Assembly (NCBI GenBank): GCA_014871385.1
Contig: CM026424.1
Location: 6,811,320-6,875,319, forward strand
Origin: Ceratodon purpureus
Taxonomy: Eukaryota; Streptophyta; Bryopsida; Pseudoditrichales; Ditrichaceae
Direction: 5' to 3'
DNA length: 64,000 nucleotides
The translations under genes and the position numbers were made by a program. The stretch's first letter is position 1, and every line of letters begins with the position of its first letter. The notes under the pieces are model-generated. The model saw nothing but the letters and a program-made list of their open reading frames with translations. It made no database searches and was not told the origin of the DNA. Below, one piece after another: positions 60,301 to 64,000 of this stretch.

Positions 60301-62600
60301 TGATCTGAACAAAAGCAGCCATGTACAATCAATGATGAAGCTCCAGGAAGCTTGCAATGCTCGCAAAGGGAAGAAAAGGAAGGAAGAGAGGAATGATTCA
60401 AGGCCATGATCATGTCAAGCTTTGGGAAGACACCCCCACAACGCATGCAGCAGCTGCCAGGCGGAGCCTCGCCATCGCTGGGACGGCGACCCCCTCCACT
60501 CCGCAGTACTACTCCAGTACTCCCGAGGTACCACCTGCGAGTACATACATCATTCCGAACCTTGCTCAATACTCAACACAATCCTCGAATCTTTCTCATA
60601 TTATCCATTCTAGTACTAGTACTAAATCACTGATCAATCAATAATCCCACGCCATTTGTGTCCTAGTTTGCAGTCACTTCATCTGAGTGGATTTATTTAA
60701 TCCAGGGTGCAGCCCATCTGCGTGAGCTTTCGTGTTTGCTTTTTTCTAGGAATGAATTTGATGGTGTTTTGAAGCTAGGGAGGGTGTCATGCGAACTGGA
60801 TGAGTATATATGTACTGGTGTGCAATCTAGAGCTGATGATTTATTGTTCAGTCCAACAAAAATGGAAATCCAAACTCTTGAAGTAGGGGCATGCAGCGAA
60901 GGTGCAGCGTTTTTGGAGAGATGGGAATTAGTTTGGATAGTACGTGACCGGGGGGGTTATTGTTGTTATTTATCATCTGGTACGGTGTTAAATGTGTTTT
61001 TTAGTTTGGGAGGTTAATTGGTCGAGCTTGACCCACTTCACACGGATCAGAGCATTGATGGATCGGCTCTCACGGTTGCTGATGACATGCTGATTCATGA
61101 TTCACATGGGTTGGTTAACTCAAGACATGTCATCTACCAACACTTGATCAGCTTCACGCGAACTGGAAACCAAAAGATAATGCAATAACTACCATGCTGA
61201 AACCTTTCACTACATACTCAGCCACCGTCAGGGAGCGGACTCCGGAGAAATGATCTTCGGATTATGAAAGTGCGTTGCAGCAGGACAAGCTCCAGAAAAA
61301 AGATCCAACTGCTTCAAAAAAAAAAAAAAGAAAAAAGATCCAACGTTGCAACGAGGCAGATGCAGCCTTTGGCGGTGGCCGTACTCCCTCCCGCACAGAG
61401 CAGTTGGGTACCGTCAGGGAAGCTTTTGTGGAGTCTGGACAGGACAATTTTGACTGTGTTTCAGCAAACGTGGGTCCTACAAACTCATGTCTCAACCACC
61501 CTGCGCTCTCTAATTCCACGTACTTTTGTGAAGGCGTGAACTCCCAGTTTCGGAGAGACAAAGAACTGGTCATCCTTGGAATTTTCAGTTGCAGGTGATG
61601 CCTGCAACTAAGAATTGGGATCAATTCTTGGTACGTTTTTCACGGATTGTTAGTAAGGCTGTTGTCCGGATCTGGGACTGCTGTTGTGTTTTGGGAGTTG
61701 TTGGGGGCCGCGCGAACGCGAGCCCCCGCTGCCATAAATTATGACGTGTATGCCCTCCTTGGAGAGATACTAGAGTTGCCCGGCCCGGTGGTGCAATGGG
61801 GCAGGCTCCTCCAGGCCATCCACCTTCCGGATCATGGATTGACCCCGCCCAGGTAAGTGAGATGATGGTGTTTCTTCCAGGTGTTTGTATGAGTAGAAGT
61901 ACAATCTGGAGTTTGAACGATATGGGTTATGTTTTCATTCATGTTTTTGTCTCTGTTTTTGGGAGTTGTAGGTGTCCATGGATGGTTTCTTTGGGTTCTA
62001 GATTCTGTTTAGTTTGCAGGATTTAAATTCAAATTCGGATTCTACTGGATATTGGCAAGCGAGGTGAGTTTTTGAAGGGGTTTGAGATTGGAGTAAAGTT
62101 ATTGCAGCGTTGCAGCGATTAGGAATTCTATTGAAGGCGTTCAACTGTGTGTTTCTCCGGAGGGGTTGAAGTGTATTGTGGTTGTGAAGCTTCGAGTGGC
62201 ATTTTTCCGCGTTGGGTGATTTGGGAAGGAGAGTAATCAAGTAGCTAGAGCTAGGGTTCATAGAAACATTATGATGGTGTTTTTCAATCCTGTCAGAGTA
62301 AGTCGTTGGGATATTAAACTCGAAAGATTCTAATGCTTGATGGCCAATGAGGCGTACAACATGCAGAGGTCGCCAAAATCTCCGATTGCTCTTTACTGGC
62401 CGAATGGTGTCAGACATCATTTATGGTTTGTTCTTGTGTTTGTTCCATGGAGTATTTTAATATTGCTGTGTTTTTCTGGCTTACATACCTCATCATGCAG
62501 AATCTCAACAAACTGGAGAGAAAAGGTCTTGTCAATGAAGAGCTGAAAGATGGACTGGTTTAGACGAACGCACTTAAGATTTCTTAGATAGAAAAACTCG
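60301..62600. other. Region with gene-like fragments of unclear origin
   Basis: Several stretches look partly coding. A plus-strand frame at 61340-61598 contains QDNFDCVSANVGPTNSCLN. The segment 61647-61852 ends at a good donor (cccag|gtaagtg) and includes INYDVYALLGEILELPGPVV. After an acceptor at about 62500 there is an open stretch reading NLNKLERKGLVNEELKDGLV before a stop at 62562. They cannot be joined confidently into one protein, and no domain is recognised. This may be a decayed gene or a gene whose other exons I missed. Confidence 0.3.
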
Positions 62601-63386
62601 AAGGGGCCGCAAAGGTACGTGGAGACAACATCAGGGCTCCTATCAAATCCGTCTCTTGAAGAAACGATTCGTCCAGACCTTTGGACCATCCAATACAAAT
62701 GGCAGACGACTGCCAACAAAAAATTACAATTCAGGGATCTACAAAGATTTTTTTGGAGTATAAAAGTCAACAGAAGCTATAGAGTACATCTTGCTACTGC
62801 TATGTACAGCAATGGCTGGAGTGAGGCTAAACATCGTCTCCGCACCAACATTGTGTTCCAACACACCAGCGTCTCACCCTGTGCAACTAAATTTTAGTCA
62901 ACGATTCTTGCCACTACATTATAAAGGTTGCTTGAACATCATGATTTCCTCATGACAGCTAGTCAGCTTCCGATCTATCTCCGAACATGAACAATAAGAG
63001 GCCTAGAAGCCACTGTATCAAATGAGAAAAATAATTGGAACCATCGATCCACTTTCAAGAACATGCATTGTTGATGATGACTTCGTGTGCCTCTTCGTGC
63101 CACCACCGCCCAGTTCAGAAGTTCATGACTTGGGATCCATATGTTGATCAGAAAGCAACCCCAGGACTAGGTAGAATCTGTAACTTCGAACGCTATGCTC
63201 TTCAATATCTGACTCAGAGGGTATCCATTTAACGTAAGAAATGCACGTGCACTGGTACTCTAACCTACTAATTAAAACTCATGCCTTACATACTCGTCGC
63301 CGATATTTCACAAAGTGGCAGTATGATCAGTCAACACAAAGAACTTCTGAACCCTTTTGAAGCTCTTTGATCAAGGCCAAACTCGG
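62601..63386. other. Spacer or 3' UTR of the right-edge gene
   Basis: No gene recognised. The right part is probably the 3' UTR of the minus-strand gene that follows. Confidence 0.35.
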
Positions 63387-63951
63387 TTACACAGGTACCC
63401 CATCCACCTTCGAAGGCTCTTCACTTTTCAAAATAATGCCCTCAAGCGTGGCTGGCAGTATAAACTTCGGCCATTGGCAACCCGTCGACATGGGCTCGGG
63501 GGGTGGCACTAACATCAAAATATTCTCATGCCTTTGAACAACACCCATCACAGTCACTGTACTTCCTTCCTTCACATATCTGTGTGATCAACAGGTACCA
63601 AATTCTTAGCAATTGAGACATATTCATTGAAAGATCCATCAGCAAACCATAAAAGCCACCCCACTTTCCTAAATTGGAGCGTCATCCGGTCATCCTCCAA
63701 GCGACTATGAATTATCGAAATAGTGAAGGTCGTCCTTACCCTTCCTTCAGTCGCATCACACGACCGTCGGCGGAGAGGTTTCGTTCTGTCAACCATCGCA
63801 AAAAATCTGTTGGAATATCCTTCTGCGTTGGAAGGAGATCCACTATTGTACTTTCGACAACATAAGAAGTCACTCGAGCTCCATAGCCCGCTTTCACCAA
63901 GGCTCTGAGGCCTGTCTGAAAGTCGGAAATGTAGAAATCAACAACATATCT
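63387..63951 (-). CDS. 3' exons of an At1g16860-like uncharacterised plant membrane protein (partial)
   Basis: Two minus-strand exons, 63951-63740 and 63579-63387, join in phase (GAAGG|gtaagg to cacacag|ATATG). They encode about 135 residues ending at a stop. The sequence RYVVDFYISDFQTGLRALVK, GYGARVT, FLRWLTERNLSADGRVMRLKEG, YVKEGSTVTVMGVVQRHENI, LVPPPEP, GCQWPKFILPATLEGI matches the conserved C-terminal region of the plant family represented by At1g16860, two-helix membrane proteins of unknown function. The acceptor tggttgcag at the 5' side shows that earlier exons, including the membrane part, lie beyond the right edge. No damage is visible in the part present. Confidence 0.8.
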
Positions 63952-64000
63952 CTGCAACCAAAAAAACATTTAACTTCAGTAAGTTCAGATGAATCTCATG

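Noticed and set aside
1..64000. tRNA, rRNA, CRISPR arrays, bacterial operons or viral genes
   Set aside because: No cloverleaf with a plausible anticodon arm, no rRNA blocks, no regular spacer arrays and no viral polymerase or capsid motifs were seen by eye; the window is eukaryotic nuclear DNA.

Overview
This window is nuclear DNA of a land plant. It has spliced genes with GT-AG introns of about 60 to 1300 bp, a mitochondrial methylcrotonyl-CoA carboxylase beta subunit, plant STE20-type kinases, a BBR/BPC (GAGA-binding) factor, En/Spm (CACTA) transposons and long AT-rich intergenic DNA. The short introns argue against a conifer. The MiAMP1-like protein, the low gene density and the TTAA-type elements would fit a seed-free plant (bryophyte, lycophyte or fern), but the species cannot be fixed from sequence alone.

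Layout. 1-1260: GC-rich, G-skewed DNA with a possible minus-strand gene start at the left edge. 1260-8500: AT-rich DNA carrying three TTAA-flanked inverted-repeat elements and a fold-back repeat. About 9000-22200: a degenerate En/Spm element with a TNP2-type transposase on minus (two in-frame TAG codons), a TnpA/Ptta-like gene on plus, and two unrecognised genes between them. 24612-27991: a complete short CACTA element (TSD TGA) carrying spliced fragments of a UBR/PRT6-like E3 ligase, so a Pack-CACTA. 29006-29332: a secreted MiAMP1-like protein. 30571-32240: a MITE and a long palindrome. 34209-38166: intact MCCB. 38882-41850: AT-rich DNA with a fourth TTAA element. 42378-46806 (+) and 48048-55696 (-): a convergent pair of paralogous STE20/BLUS1-like kinases. 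56000-60300: AT-rich, with a fifth TTAA element. 60300-62600: weak gene-like fragments. 63387-63951: the 3' end of an At1g16860-like membrane-protein gene on minus, running off the right edge.

The most unusual locus is the plus-strand kinase. Its exons match the intact minus-strand paralogue nearly one for one, but it has lost the alpha-C Glu, the HRD Arg and the catalytic-loop Asn. After exon 9 it splices in phase 0 into an exon encoding a whole class II BBR/BPC protein instead of the usual kinase tail, predicting a 729-residue pseudokinase-BPC chimera. The other kinase has a long GA/CT tract, the type of site BPC proteins bind, directly before its start codon. The second unusual item is a family of five elements with CCCYTAAA-type terminal inverted repeats and TTAA target duplications, one confirmed by paralogous empty sites.
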